Of a stretch of DNA of 64,000 nucleotides, positions 1 to 10,332 are shown piece by piece; the first letter of the stretch is position 1; every line of letters starts with the position of its first letter. Under the pieces are notes generated by a model. That model was given only the letters and a program-made list of their open reading frames with translations, searched no databases and was not told where the DNA came from. Position numbers and translations under genes: made by a program. Source of the stretch: Marinobacter salarius (GTDB taxonomy: Bacteria; Pseudomonadota; Gammaproteobacteria; Pseudomonadales; Oleiphilaceae); contig CP007152.1 in assembly GCA_000831005.1 (NCBI GenBank), positions 2,604,001 through 2,668,000 on the forward strand, written 5' to 3'.

Positions 1-2
1 CC

Positions 3-2316
3 GTGGGTGCCAAAGGGGGCTTTATCGTCAAGCAGCCTCCGGAAGGCGGCTCACGCGAGGCACTGAGAGAAGAGGGTATTGCCTGCTACCAGACATTCAT
101 CCGCGGTTTGCTGGACCTGACCGACAACCTGAATGAAGGCAGCGTAGTGCCACCGGTTGACGTGGTCCGTCACGACGCCGATGACACCTACCTGGTGGTG
201 GCCGCCGACAAAGGCACGGCGACCTTCTCTGACATTGCGAACCGGCTTTCCGGGGAATACGGCTTCTGGCTTGGTGACGCTTTTGCCTCCGGCGGCAGTG
301 AGGGGTACGACCATAAGAAAATGGGTATTACCGCGAAGGGCGCCTGGGAGTCGGTCAAACGTCATTTCCTTGAGAAAGGCATCGACACCCAGGCCGACGA
401 ATTCACCGTTGTGGGTATTGGCGACATGGGCGGGGACGTGTTTGGCAACGGTATGCTGCTGTCGGATCGCATTCGCCTTGTGGCAGCCTTCAATCACCTG
501 CACATCTTTGTGGATCCGGAGCCGGATGCAGCGGCGTCGTTCGCCGAACGCAAGCGCCTGTTTGAAACGCCGGGATCGAGTTGGGAGGACTACAGTGCAG
601 AACTGATCAGCGAGGGTGGTGGTGTGTTCTCACGGGCTGCCAAATGGATTCCCGTGTCGCCACAGATGCAGGCACGCCTCGGCATCCGTGAAACCCGCCT
701 GCCGCCCAATGAGTTGATCAGTGCGCTGTTGCAGGCCCCGGTGGACATGCTCTGGAATGGTGGTATCGGCACCTACGTGAAAGCGGCTGGCGAGACCCAT
801 GACGACGTCGGCGACAAGTCCAACGATGCCGTAAGGATAGACAGCCACCAGCTACAATGCGGGGTCCTTGGTGAGGGCGGAAACCTCGGTTTCACCCAGC
901 TTGCTCGCATCGGTTTTGCCAGAACCGGTGGTGCCGCCAATACCGACTTTATTGATAATGCCGGTGGGGTGGACTGTTCGGACCATGAAGTAAACATCAA
1001 GATTCTGCTCAACGAGCGGGTGCGAAGCGGGAAGATGACGCTGAGGCAGCGTAACCAGATGCTCCGGGCAATGACTCCGGAAGTGTCGGAGCTGGTGCTG
1101 CGGAATAATTACCGTCAGGCCATGGCTCTGAGCCTGGCCGCCACGGGGGCGGTTGCCACTACGGACGAGTACGAACGCCTGATGCGGCGGTTGGAGGCAG
1201 AGGGGAAACTTGATCGGTCCCTCGAATTTCTGCCCGACGACGAGGAACTCCGCTCGCGGCGAGAGCGTGCTTCGGGGCTGACTCGCCCTGAGCTTTCGGT
1301 GTTGATTTCCTACGCCAAGATTGAACTGAAGCAGGCGTTGCAGGCTGCGCCTATTGTTCACGACGATCGTTTCTCCGCAGCCCTGTACTCCGCTTTCCCG
1401 GGCTCGTTGCTCAAGCGTTTTCCAGACGCGATCGATGCCCATCCCCTGCGCGGGGAAATCGCTGCAACGCAGATTGCCAACGATATGGTGAATCGCATGG
1501 GCATCAGTTGGGCGGACAAGCTGCGTAATGCCACCGGTGCCGACTGTGGCCGGATTGCCGCCGGCTACCTGATCTCCCTCCAGATCCATGACGTAGAAAC
1601 CCAGTGGAAAGCGATCGAAGCGCTTGACGGGAAAATCAGTGCCGGCGTGCAGGCGGAGTTGTTCAGCGATGTGATTCGCCTGGTTACCCGCAGTACCAGC
1701 TGGCTGTTGCACAATCGCCGGGCTGACCTGGACCCGGAAGCCTGTGTTGCCCACTATCAGCGGGCCGCTGGCAGAGGTGTTGGCGTCGACAGAGAGCCTG
1801 GAGGCGGTGATTCCTGCAAGTCGGTGGCAGGAACGCTATGATAAATACTGTGAGCACCATGTTCCGGAAAAACTGGCAGCCTATGCCGCCTCTGCAGAAA
1901 GCCGCTATTGGCTGATGGATATTATCGAGATTGGTCGTCAGTTGGATCGGGATCTTGAGTCGGTGGCCTGGGTGTACTTCAGCTTGGGTGAAGGTCTCAA
2001 ACTGACCTGGCTGGACCGTCAGATGCGTGCCTTCAAGGCCCGAGGGCACTGGCAGGTACTGGCGACGCTTCATTACAGGGACGAACTGGACCACCAGTTG
2101 CGGAACCTGACCGCGAGTGTACTGTCCTTCGCGTCCGAAGGGGGCGGATCGATGTCTCCTGAGCAGTCGCTTGAACGTTGGCGTGAAGACAAGCAGGCTC
2201 TGTTGAGCCGTTGGCAAAAGATGCTGGCTGATATGCAGGCCGCGAGTGACGTGGATTGTGCCGTGTTCTCGGTGGCCCACGGCGTGCTTCGGGAGCTGGC
2301 TGCAAAGGCAGCTTAG
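3..2316 (+). CDS. gdhB: NAD-specific glutamate dehydrogenase, C-terminal part (5' truncated by window edge, one frameshift)
   Basis: Catalyses oxidative deamination of glutamate to 2-oxoglutarate with NAD. This is the large (about 1,600-residue) bacterial class, and only roughly the last 770 residues are inside the window; the gene runs in from the left edge. The visible part opens in the catalytic core (GAKGGFIVK, then a Rossmann region with VVGIGDMGGDVFGNGML) and continues into the long helical C-terminal domain. The frame breaks between about 1758 and 1775. Dropping one G from the run CGGGCC would restore a continuous QRPLAEVLAS reading, so this is probably a sequence error. The putA gene follows on the same strand after 169 bases, which fits shared amino-acid catabolism, since proline is degraded to glutamate. 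Family assignment is secure; the frameshift explanation is inference. Confidence 0.9.
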
Positions 2317-2485
2317 TCATCTGTCAGGGTGTTTTCGTCTGAAAATTAATCATTTCACAGGAAAAATGTAAATTTTAATTAACCAAAAAAGCCTGAACGT
2401 CGCGCTTGTATGGTTTTTACAGTCAAATAGTCTTTGTCGTTCCCGGTAGAATGCGGGAAAGATAAACAACTGAGAGGGTTCAACC
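2317..2485 (+). promoter_or_regulatory. AT-rich leader upstream of putA
   Basis: A 169-base spacer, much richer in A and T than the flanking genes, with a long AT tract around 2340-2395 and a purine-rich ribosome-binding site (GAGAGG) about 8 bases before the putA ATG. It probably carries the putA promoter. I could not pick a convincing -35/-10 pair. The putA product here lacks the DNA-binding domain that autoregulates this promoter in enteric bacteria, so control must come from another protein. Confidence 0.4.
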
Positions 2486-5400
2486 ATGAGACCGCAGCAA
2501 TCAGAGACTCCCACACTGGTCGATAGCCGGCAGGCCATCCGCAATTATTACCTCGCGGACGAACACAAGGTGATTAGTGAGATGATTGCTGGCGCCCAGT
2601 TGACCCGGGCAGAGCGCGATGGAATCTCGGAGCGCGCCGCCGATCTGGTACGCAGCGTCCGCAAGAATGCCAAGTCCACCATTATGGAAAAATTCCTGGC
2701 GGAGTACGGCCTCACGACCAAGGAAGGCGTTGCACTGATGTGTCTGGCTGAGGCGTTGCTGCGTGTGCCGGACAATATGACCATTCACGAGCTGATCGAA
2801 GACAAGGTCACTTCTGGCGCCTGGGGTACTCACGTAGGCAAGGCGTCCTCAGCACTGATCAATACGGCGACCGTGGCGCTGTTGATGACCAGCAATCTAT
2901 TGAAAGACTCTGAGCGACACAGCGTGGGTGACACGTTGCGCAAGCTGCTGAAGCGTTTCGGCGAGCCGGTCATTCGCACGGTTGCCGGTCAGGCCATGAA
3001 GGAAATGGGCCGTCAGTTCGTGTTGGGCCGTGATATCGACGAAGCCCAGGACGAAGCCAAAGAATACATGGAAAAGGGGTATACCTATTCCTATGACATG
3101 CTTGGTGAGGCTGCCCGCACCGATGAGGACGCCAAGCGCTATTTCGACTCCTACTCCAATGCCATTGATAGCATTGCCAAGGCCTGCAAAGGCGATGTGC
3201 GCAAGAATCCGGGTATCTCCGTCAAACTGTCCGCACTACTGGCCCGATACGAATATGGCAATAAAGAGCGGGTGATGAACGAACTGCTACCCCGCGCCAA
3301 AGAGCTGGTAAAGAAGGCCGCAGCGGCCAATATGGGGTTCAATATTGATGCCGAGGAACAGGATCGGCTTGATCTGTCCCTTGACGTCATTGAAGCCCTG
3401 GTCGCGGACCCGGAACTGGCCGGTTGGGACGGTTTTGGTGTTGTGGTTCAGGCTTACGGCAAGCGTTCAGCCTTCGCGCTGGACTGGCTGTACGGGCTGG
3501 CTGAGAAGTACGACCGTCGCTTTATGGTGCGCCTGGTAAAAGGCGCGTACTGGGACGCCGAGATCAAACGCGCCCAGGTAATGGGCCTGAGCGGTTTCCC
3601 GGTATTCACCCGCAAGGCCTGCAGTGACGTTTCGTTCCTCTCCTGCGCAACCAAGCTGCTGAACATGACCGACCGGATCTATCCGCAGTTCGCCACCCAC
3701 AATGCCCACTCGGTATCGGCGGTGCTCGAGCTGGCCAAATCCAAAGGCGTGGATAACTATGAGTTTCAGCGCCTGCACGGTATGGGTGAATCACTCCACA
3801 ACGAAGTGTTGAAAACCAGTGGTGTGCCTTGCCGGATTTATGCCCCGGTTGGCCCCCACAAAGACCTGTTGGCGTATCTGGTACGTCGCCTGCTGGAGAA
3901 TGGCGCCAACAGTTCCTTCGTGAACCAGATCGTGGACAAGAGCATTACGCCGGAAGAAATCGCCAAAGACCCGATAGACTCCGTTAAAGAGATGGGCAGT
4001 AATATCTCAAGCAAGGCGATCGTCCACCCCTTCAAGCTCTTCGGCGAACAGCGCAGAAACTCCAAGGGTTGGGACATCACCGATCCGGTGACGGTTGCGG
4101 AAATCAACGAAGGCCGGGACGCCTATCGTGACCATCGCTGGAAAGGCGGTCCGATCATCGCTGGCGAAGTATCCGGTGCGGAAGTGCAAATGGTCCGTAA
4201 TCCCGCCGACGCGGAAGACACGGTTGGCCATGTGACGCAGGCGTCCGAGGAGGACGTGAACACAGCAATCACCGCAGCTCAGGAAGGCTTCAAGGCCTGG
4301 TCGGCCCGGTCCGCCGAAGAGCGGGCCGAGTGTCTTCGCAAGGTCGCTGACCTGTATGAGGAAAATGCCTACGAGCTGTTTGCGCTGGCCACCCGCGAAG
4401 CCGGTAAGTCGCTGCTGGATGGCGTCGCTGAGATTCGGGAGGCGGTGGACTTCGCCCAGTTCTATGCCAACGAAGGTATTCGCTACAAGGACAGCGGTGA
4501 GTCGCGCGGAGTCGTGGTGTGTATTTCGCCCTGGAACTTCCCGCTGGCGATCTTTACCGGCCAGATTCTTGCCAACCTGGTAGCAGGCAATGCTGTGTTG
4601 GCCAAGCCGGCCGAGCAGACCTCGCTATTGGCGGTAAGGGCCGTGGAGCTGATGCACCAGGCCGGTATTCCGGAAGATGTGATCCAGTTGCTGCCGGGCA
4701 CCGGTGCGACGGTTGGCGGGGCGTTGACATCCGATTCGCGGGTCGCCGGCGTTTGCTTCACCGGCTCGACTGCGACGGCCCAGCGCATCGACAAGAAGAT
4801 GAGCGAGAACATGGCCCCCGATGCCACCCTGGTGGCGGAAACCGGTGGTCTGAACGCCATGATCGTGGACTCCACGGCGCTGCCGGAACAGGTGGTGCGG
4901 GATGTTCTGGCGTCATCTTTCCAGAGCGCGGGCCAGCGCTGTTCTGCACTGCGCATGCTGTATGTGCAAAAAGACATTGCCGACCACCTGCTGGAAATGC
5001 TGTATGGCGCGATGGATGAATTGGGCATTGGTGATCCCTGGTTACTGTCCACCGATGTTGGCCCGGTCATCGATGAGACGGCCAGAAAAAAGATTGTCGA
5101 CCACTGTGACAAATATGAAGCCAAGGGCCGGCTGATGAAGAAAATGACGGTGCCGGAGAAAGGCAACTTCGTGTCACCTGCGGTGATCAGTGTCAGCGGC
5201 ATTGAAGAGCTGGAAGAGGAAATCTTCGGCCCGGTGCTGCATGTGGCCACATTCGCGGCCAAGGACCTGGACAAAGTCGTCGATAGCGTTAACGCCAAGG
5301 GCTATGGACTGACCTTCGGTGTTCACAGCCGGGTTGACCGCCGCGTCGAACGCATCGCCAGCCGTATCAAGGTTGGCAACACCTATGTTAACCGCAATCA

Positions 5401-6115
5401 GATCGGTGCCATTGTCGGCTCTCAGCCGTTCGGTGGTGAAGGTCTTTCCGGTACCGGCCCCAAGGCCGGCGGCCCGCAGTACGTGCGTCGTTTCCTGAAA
5501 GGCGAAACGGTTGAACGCCCGGCGGATGTCAGTGCCAAAGCGGTGGATATCAAGAAGCTTGAAGGGCTGATTGGCAAGGTAGTGGATGTGAAAGCGCCTG
5601 CGCCGGAGCCCAGAATTGAAGCCATGAAGCCTGTTTTCGGTGATGTGCCAGCACCGCTGGACGCCCATGCCGAGGAATTGCCGGGGCCAACGGGTGAGCT
5701 GAACCGCCTGAGCAATCATGCCCGGGGTGTGGTGCTCTGTCTTGGTCCGGACAAGGAAACCGCGTTGGAGCAGGCTGCAATGGCTCTGTCCCAGGGCAAC
5801 AAGGTGGTTGTGGTTGCGCCGGGCACCCAGGATACGGTTGACCGTGCTGCCAAGGCCGGTTTGCCGATCGTGGGTATTGAGGGCCTGTTGGAGCCAGAGG
5901 CATTGTCCCAGGCGCGTGGTTTCCAGGCAGCCGTAAGCTGCGCTGAGCCGTCCTTGCTGAAGGAGTACCGTCAGGCCCTGGCGAAGCGGGAAGGTGCGCT
6001 GTTACCGCTGATCACCGAACACAAGCTAGACCAGAGGTTTGTGATTGAGCGCCACCTGTGTGTGGACACCACGGCGGCGGGTGGCAACGCCAGCCTGATT
6101 GCAGCATCCGAGTAA
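2486..6115 (+). CDS. putA: Bifunctional proline dehydrogenase / L-glutamate gamma-semialdehyde dehydrogenase
   Basis: Oxidises proline to glutamate in two steps: FAD-dependent proline dehydrogenase, then NAD-dependent P5C dehydrogenase with channelled intermediate. The 1,209-residue protein shows a helical arm at 1-120, the PRODH barrel at about 170-470 (RLVKGAYWDAEI near 348, THNAHSV, LHGMGESLHNEV), and an aldehyde dehydrogenase domain at about 560-1010 with the ETGG glutamate near 784 and nucleophile Cys near 818 in SAGQRCSAL. An extra C-terminal domain runs to the end, as in long PutA forms. There is no N-terminal ribbon-helix-helix, so it is bifunctional and not a repressor. A strong hairpin follows the stop. 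Expected electron acceptor is the quinone pool at the inner membrane. Confidence 0.96.
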   Translation: MRPQQSETPTLVDSRQAIRNYYLADEHKVISEMIAGAQLTRAERDGISERAADLVRSVRKNAKSTIMEKFLAEYGLTTKEGVALMCLAEALLRVPDNMTIHELIEDKVTSGAWGTHVGKASSALINTATVALLMTSNLLKDSERHSVGDTLRKLLKRFGEPVIRTVAGQAMKEMGRQFVLGRDIDEAQDEAKEYMEKGYTYSYDMLGEAARTDEDAKRYFDSYSNAIDSIAKACKGDVRKNPGISVKLSALLARYEYGNKERVMNELLPRAKELVKKAAAANMGFNIDAEEQDRLDLSLDVIEALVADPELAGWDGFGVVVQAYGKRSAFALDWLYGLAEKYDRRFMVRLVKGAYWDAEIKRAQVMGLSGFPVFTRKACSDVSFLSCATKLLNMTDRIYPQFATHNAHSVSAVLELAKSKGVDNYEFQRLHGMGESLHNEVLKTSGVPCRIYAPVGPHKDLLAYLVRRLLENGANSSFVNQIVDKSITPEEIAKDPIDSVKEMGSNISSKAIVHPFKLFGEQRRNSKGWDITDPVTVAEINEGRDAYRDHRWKGGPIIAGEVSGAEVQMVRNPADAEDTVGHVTQASEEDVNTAITAAQEGFKAWSARSAEERAECLRKVADLYEENAYELFALATREAGKSLLDGVAEIREAVDFAQFYANEGIRYKDSGESRGVVVCISPWNFPLAIFTGQILANLVAGNAVLAKPAEQTSLLAVRAVELMHQAGIPEDVIQLLPGTGATVGGALTSDSRVAGVCFTGSTATAQRIDKKMSENMAPDATLVAETGGLNAMIVDSTALPEQVVRDVLASSFQSAGQRCSALRMLYVQKDIADHLLEMLYGAMDELGIGDPWLLSTDVGPVIDETARKKIVDHCDKYEAKGRLMKKMTVPEKGNFVSPAVISVSGIEELEEEIFGPVLHVATFAAKDLDKVVDSVNAKGYGLTFGVHSRVDRRVERIASRIKVGNTYVNRNQIGAIVGSQPFGGEGLSGTGPKAGGPQYVRRFLKGETVERPADVSAKAVDIKKLEGLIGKVVDVKAPAPEPRIEAMKPVFGDVPAPLDAHAEELPGPTGELNRLSNHARGVVLCLGPDKETALEQAAMALSQGNKVVVVAPGTQDTVDRAAKAGLPIVGIEGLLEPEALSQARGFQAAVSCAEPSLLKEYRQALAKREGALLPLITEHKLDQRFVIERHLCVDTTAAGGNASLIAASE

Positions 6116-6125
6116 CGACCTGTCA

Positions 6126-6157
6126 CCTTGCAACGCCCAGGGAAGGGCGTTGCAAGG
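6126..6157. terminator. Bidirectional hairpin between putA and frnE-like gene
   Basis: A perfect 13-base-pair stem (CCTTGCAACGCCC with its complement) around a 6-base loop sits between two convergent genes, 10 bases after the putA stop and 8 bases before the stop of the minus-strand gene. There is no long T tract, but position and stem strength fit a shared terminator. Confidence 0.7.
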
Positions 6158-6164
6158 GTTTGGG

Positions 6165-6809
6165 TTACGCAGAGTCAGCGATCTCCCGGAATGCGTTGAT
6201 CAGGGTGTCTGGCTCCTGCGCACCGGATATCAGGTACTTCTGGTTAATGATGTAAGCAGGAACTGCCGACACACCTGCCTGCTGATACTGTGCCTCTTCC
6301 TCCCGAACAGCCTCTGCATACTGGTCAGACGCCAGTACCTCGCGCGCTTGCGAGCCGTCCAGGCCAATCGTTTCCACACAGTGGATCAGCGTATCCGGAT
6401 TGGAGATATTCTCGGCGCGTCCGAAATAGGCCTCGAAAAACGCCAGTTTCATATCGGTCTGCTTGCCCTGTTCACCGGCCCACTTCACCAGCCTGTGGGC
6501 GTCAAAGGTGTTGCGAGTGTGACGTTCCTGTAGCTTCTCGAAGTTCAGTCCCAGCCCCTTGGCAATATCCATCATCTGCGCCTGATTGGCTCTCATCTCG
6601 TCCTCGCTGCGGCCGTATTTGCGGCTCAGGGCGGGCAGGATGGGTTCGCCGTCACCGGATGGGTCCGGGTTCAGCTCAAAGGCATGCCATGCAACAGTGA
6701 AGTCCATGTCGTCTTTCAGGGCGTCCATCGCCTTTTCCAGGCGGGCATAACCAATGGCGCACCAGGGGCACGCAATATCGGAAACAATGTCGATGGCTAT
6801 TGGGGTCAT
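6165..6809 (-). CDS. DsbA-family oxidoreductase, FrnE type
   Basis: A 214-residue thioredoxin-fold protein of the DsbA/FrnE group, cytoplasmic because it has no signal peptide. The active site is CPWC at about residues 13-16 (SDIACPWCAIGYARLEKAM), followed by the helical insertion usual in FrnE proteins and the cis-proline region VSAVPAYIINQKYLISGAQ near the C terminus. FrnE-like proteins act as disulfide isomerases or in stress protection, but the substrate is not predictable. The start chosen is the ATG at 6809, which has an AGGAG ribosome-binding site; the frame stays open upstream, but that extension is not protein-like for this family. The gene is convergent with putA and separated from it by a hairpin. 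Confidence 0.88.
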   Translation of the reverse strand: MTPIAIDIVSDIACPWCAIGYARLEKAMDALKDDMDFTVAWHAFELNPDPSGDGEPILPALSRKYGRSEDEMRANQAQMMDIAKGLGLNFEKLQERHTRNTFDAHRLVKWAGEQGKQTDMKLAFFEAYFGRAENISNPDTLIHCVETIGLDGSQAREVLASDQYAEAVREEEAQYQQAGVSAVPAYIINQKYLISGAQEPDTLINAFREIADSA

Positions 6810-7041
6810 GGTGGCTCCTGTGTGTAAGGGCGAATAAGGGCAGGGTACCTGAAAGTTAAGCGGATGACTGCCCGTGCAGGCTTTTGGCCGTCCGGGCGCG
6901 CGGACACCTCTGTCCGGCGTTCCGGGCATATCGTTATTCGGAACAATCCCTGGGATGAGGGAAATCAGCAACCTGCAATCCTGGCACGTATCTTTCAGTT
7001 GCAACACTGCCGAACAATAAATCCAATAAAAGGAGCTCAAG

Positions 7042-8783
7042 ATGTTCCAACTCATCGCACGTCAGGTGCGCGGTGGCACGCTATCGGCATTGCTGGCCTC
7101 CGCCGCCCTGATGATTCCTGCTCTTCCCGCGGTCGCGGGCCAGACAGATTCCTATACCCTGCCACAACAATCCTACAATCAGTCCAGGGCCCGTAACTAC
7201 AAGGTGTACGTGCCCTCGAGCGTGCAATCGCCTGCACCCATGGTGATGGCATTGCATGGTTGCAAACAGACCAACAACGACGTGCTCAATGACTGGGGGC
7301 TGAAAGCCGCAGCCGATGAGTACGGATTCATTCTGGTTGCCCCCTTCATTACCAGCTACGACGGGCTGCGTAATGAAAACTGTTGGGGCTTCTGGTTTGA
7401 TCACCATCGCCATGAAGCGCTGGCGAAGTGGAGGACCTGCACCAGATTGCACAGGCTGTTGAATCCAATTACACCATTGACGCCAATCTCCGTTATATCA
7501 CCGGCCTGTCTTCCGGCGGTGCCATGGCAACCGTAGCCTCGGTGGCCCATAACGAATACTGGGCGGCGGCCGCGCCTGCCTCGGGCCTGCCGTACGGTGA
7601 GGATTCTGCGTCTGTCTCATTGTCCGGACAGTGCCCCGGTAGTGCGACGTTTCACAGCGTATCGCGGGTATCCTCCGACATGCAGTCGGAGGTGGACGAC
7701 CAGTATCCGATCCCGCTCATGGTGTTGCAGAACGAGAACGACTGTACCGTGCTGAAAGAGGCGGCTGATAACACCCGGGATGCGCACCTGCAGGTGTTTG
7801 GCGAGTCCGGGTTCCAGACCACGGGCCAGGCCTACGCCTCGTCAGTCGCCTGTTCACCCTATTATCAGAACAACCACAGCTGCGAGCACATCCGTTATAC
7901 CCAGGATGGCACCAACGGAGCGCGTTCGGTGGTTGAAACCGTCTACCTGGACGGCCCCCTGTCGACCCCCAATACCCAGGATACCAATCATGGTCACTAC
8001 TGGGTTGGCGGAGAGCATGGTAATAATGGCAAATGGTCCGTGAGGGTGGGGCCCAGCTATCCGGATATCATCTGGGATTTCTTTAACCGCCACAGCCGCG
8101 ATGGAACCGAGCCCGAGGGTTTTCCGGTCATCACACTAATCGGCGATAACCCGATGACCGTGGCGATCAACACCACGTTTACCGATCCGGGTGCCACCGG
8201 GCAGGATGCCGAGGACGGTTCACTGACGGTAACGGCTGACTGCAGTGCGGTGGATACGTCAACGGTCGGAACCTACACCTGCGACTACAGTGCGACTGAC
8301 AGCGACAGCAATACCACGACGAAAAGCCGTCAGGTCGAGGTGTATGACCCCAACGCACCTACCGAGACCTGCGAGCAGGCGACAGCGTCGCCCAATGCCC
8401 ACATTTCGGCAAACCGGGCCTACGCTGGAGGTAACTCCAACCTGAGGGCCTATGCCAGTGGCGACGACATCGACATTGGGGGCTCCTTCGACACCTGGAG
8501 CAATGTCACCCTCTATGAGGGCGATCCGGGGCTCTGGTATACGTCCGAACCCAGCGCTTGCAGCGGAACCGGCGGAGGCGGTGATGGTGGTGGCTCCGGC
8601 GGCGATGTCACCTGCCAGGACTGGAACGATACCCATCTCAACCATGATACCGCTGGCCGGGCGTACTATTCAGGGGGGTACTACACCACCGGTGGTAACG
8701 ATTACCTGGGCGCGGTATCCGGCACCTACAGCTGGGTGAAGGAGACCGACAGCGGCGTGTTCGAAGCCGGCCAATGTAACTGA
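7042..8783 (+). CDS. Secreted PHB depolymerase-family esterase with C-terminal repeat modules (one frameshift)
   Basis: Hydrolyses extracellular poly(3-hydroxybutyrate) or related esters. A signal peptide (cleavage near PAVAG) is followed by an alpha/beta hydrolase domain with the oxyanion motif ALHGCKQ, the lipase box GLSSG, a catalytic Asp in NENDCTVL and the His in NHGHYW. A DUF5011-type Ig-like domain (starting near IGDNPMTVAIN) comes next. After it lie two cysteine-bounded modules of about 60 residues, each with an H-x(4)-RAY-x(2)-GG core, joined by a GGGGDGGGSGG linker and probably involved in substrate binding. The frame breaks near 7420; one extra G in CTGGCG restores GEVEDLHQIA. The gene has a clear AAGGAG site, stands alone, and is followed by a strong terminator. 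Confidence 0.88.
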
Positions 8784-8805
8784 TCGCCATCGAAGACAGG
8801 CGATC

Positions 8806-8831
8806 ACAGGGGGCGGGAAACCGCCCCCTGT
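8806..8831. terminator. Terminator between PHB depolymerase and rsuA
   Basis: Perfect 11-base-pair GC-rich stem (ACAGGGGGCGG) with a GAAA tetraloop, followed on the plus strand by TTCGTTGTT. It lies between two convergent genes and ends 8 bases before the minus-strand stop codon. Confidence 0.88.
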
Positions 8832-8838
8832 TTCGTTG

Positions 8839-9530
8839 TTATTCCAGAATAATTTCGCGGGTGGTGAGTGATCGGAATTCCCCGGGCTTCAGCGTTGGGT
8901 CCAGTGTTATCGCACCCATTTGTTCCCGGTGCAGGCTACTCACACGGTTGCCCGTTGCGTGGAACATACGCTTGATCTGATGATAGCGGCCTTCGTAGAT
9001 CGTTACCCTGGATTCGTTGGCAGACAGTGGTTCCAGGCGCGCAGGAGAGGTGGTCAGTTGTTCGTATTCGAACCAGATTCCCTGTGCGAAGCGCTCTATG
9101 GCATCGGTTGAAACCGGTTCGACCGTGGTGACCCGATAGACTTTGGGGAGCTTTACCCTGGGCTCCGTAAGCTTCGTGACCAGGTTCCGTCATTGGTCAG
9201 TATCAACAAACCGGTGCTGGCACGGTCAAGCCTGCCGGCAATGTGAAGGTCTTTTCGCAGTTCCGGGTCGATCAGCTCCATTACGGTTTTGTGAATCTTG
9301 TCCGCCGTGGCACTGAGGTATCCGGCCGGTTTGTTCAGCATCAGGTAGTGGGCCCGGTCCCCGTGCTGGATAACCCTGCCGTTGCAGGCTACAGTGCTGA
9401 AACGGTCGACTTCCCAGGCTGTCTCCCTGCAGATACAACCGTCCACTGTAACCGTTCCGGCCGCGACCAGGGCGTTGGCCTGCTTGCGGCTGACACCGTT
9501 TTGATTACTGAGAATTCGGGAAAGCTTCAT
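8839..9530 (-). CDS. rsuA: 16S rRNA pseudouridine synthase, RsuA family (one frameshift)
   Basis: Converts a uridine of 16S rRNA (U516 in E. coli) to pseudouridine. The N terminus is an S4 RNA-binding domain (KLSRILSNQNGVSRKQANAL). The catalytic signature GRLDRASTGLLILTNDG contains the essential Asp. The frame breaks near 9175; restoring one A (CGAAG to CGAAAG) gives SRKLTEPRVKLPKVYRV and continues through EGRYHQIKRMFHATGNRV, a typical RsuA C-terminal half, to the stop at 8839. Full length is about 230 residues, as expected. I chose the ATG at 9530 because homology begins there. It is divergent from mtgA, with 64 bases between. Confidence 0.9.
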
Positions 9531-9594
9531 AGTGGCAATGTTATAGTCTTTCCGACTTTCTCCGTGATTCCCAAACCTGGGTGATGATAACACC

Positions 9595-10296
9595 GTGGCT
9601 CAACGATCCGTGATCCAAAAATCCCTGCGCGCGCTTGCCTGGTTACTGGTGGGCTTTTTGCTGCTGATAATCGCATTGATTGTCCTGCTACGGTTCGTGA
9701 ATCCGCCGACGTCCACCTTCATGCTGGGGCATCTGTTTTCCGGTTCCAGCCACGAGCTCAGACAGGAGTGGGTTAGCCTGGACGAGATATCACCCTGGGT
9801 ACCGTTGGCAGTGGTGGCCAGTGAGGATCAACGCTTTCCGTACCATCAGGGGGTGGATTTCAGCGCCATTCGCAAGGCACTTGCGGAATACCGTGCGGGC
9901 CAGGGTTTGCGGGGCGCCAGCACCATCACCCAGCAGACGGCAAAAAACCTGTTCCTGTGGAACGGACGCAGTTTCGTGCGCAAGTCGTTGGAGGCCGGAC
10001 TGGCGCTCGGTATCGACGCTATCTGGCCGAAGCGTCGGATCATGGAGGTGTACCTGAATATCGCCGAATTCGGCCATGGGATCTACGGTGTTGAGGCTGC
10101 CAGTTGGGCCTTTTTCGGCATTCCCGCGAGCCGGCTGTCGCAAACCCAGGCAGCACGGCTTGCTGCGGTTCTTCCCAATCCGAAAGTGCTCAGTGCCGCC
10201 AGCCCCTCGTCCTATGTATGGGAGAGGGTGGCCTGGATTCGTGGGCAGATGGCTCAGCTGTCCGGGTTGCATTATCTGCGTGGACTGTATAATTAA
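9595..10296 (+). CDS. mtgA: Monofunctional biosynthetic peptidoglycan transglycosylase
   Basis: Polymerises lipid II into glycan strands (GT51 family) at the outer face of the inner membrane. The 233-residue protein has one N-terminal membrane helix ([20 protein letters not shown]) and the GT51 motifs in order: [13 protein letters not shown] with the catalytic Glu near residue 76, [26 protein letters not shown] and [15 protein letters not shown]. It lacks a transpeptidase domain, so it is monofunctional. Translation starts at GTG, 64 bases from the divergent rsuA start. Length and motifs are complete. Confidence 0.95.
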   Translation: MAQRSVIQKSLRALAWLLVGFLLLIIALIVLLRFVNPPTSTFMLGHLFSGSSHELRQEWVSLDEISPWVPLAVVASEDQRFPYHQGVDFSAIRKALAEYRAGQGLRGASTITQQTAKNLFLWNGRSFVRKSLEAGLALGIDAIWPKRRIMEVYLNIAEFGHGIYGVEAASWAFFGIPASRLSQTQAARLAAVLPNPKVLSAASPSSYVWERVAWIRGQMAQLSGLHYLRGLYN

Positions 10297-10332
10297 GAGT
10301 TCGGTTTCTCTCAACGTAAGAGTCTGTCTGTG

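Noticed and set aside
852..1754. Long open frame (300 codons) on the minus strand opposite the glutamate dehydrogenase gene
   Set aside because: It is antisense to a well-recognised coding region, is rich in Gln, His, Pro and Arg, and has no recognisable motif; it reflects codon bias of the real gene.
7420..7430. Programmed frameshifting as the cause of the split genes
   Set aside because: No slippery heptamer with downstream structure is common to the break points; breaks occur in unrelated genes, in both directions, mostly at short homopolymers, which fits sequence error better.
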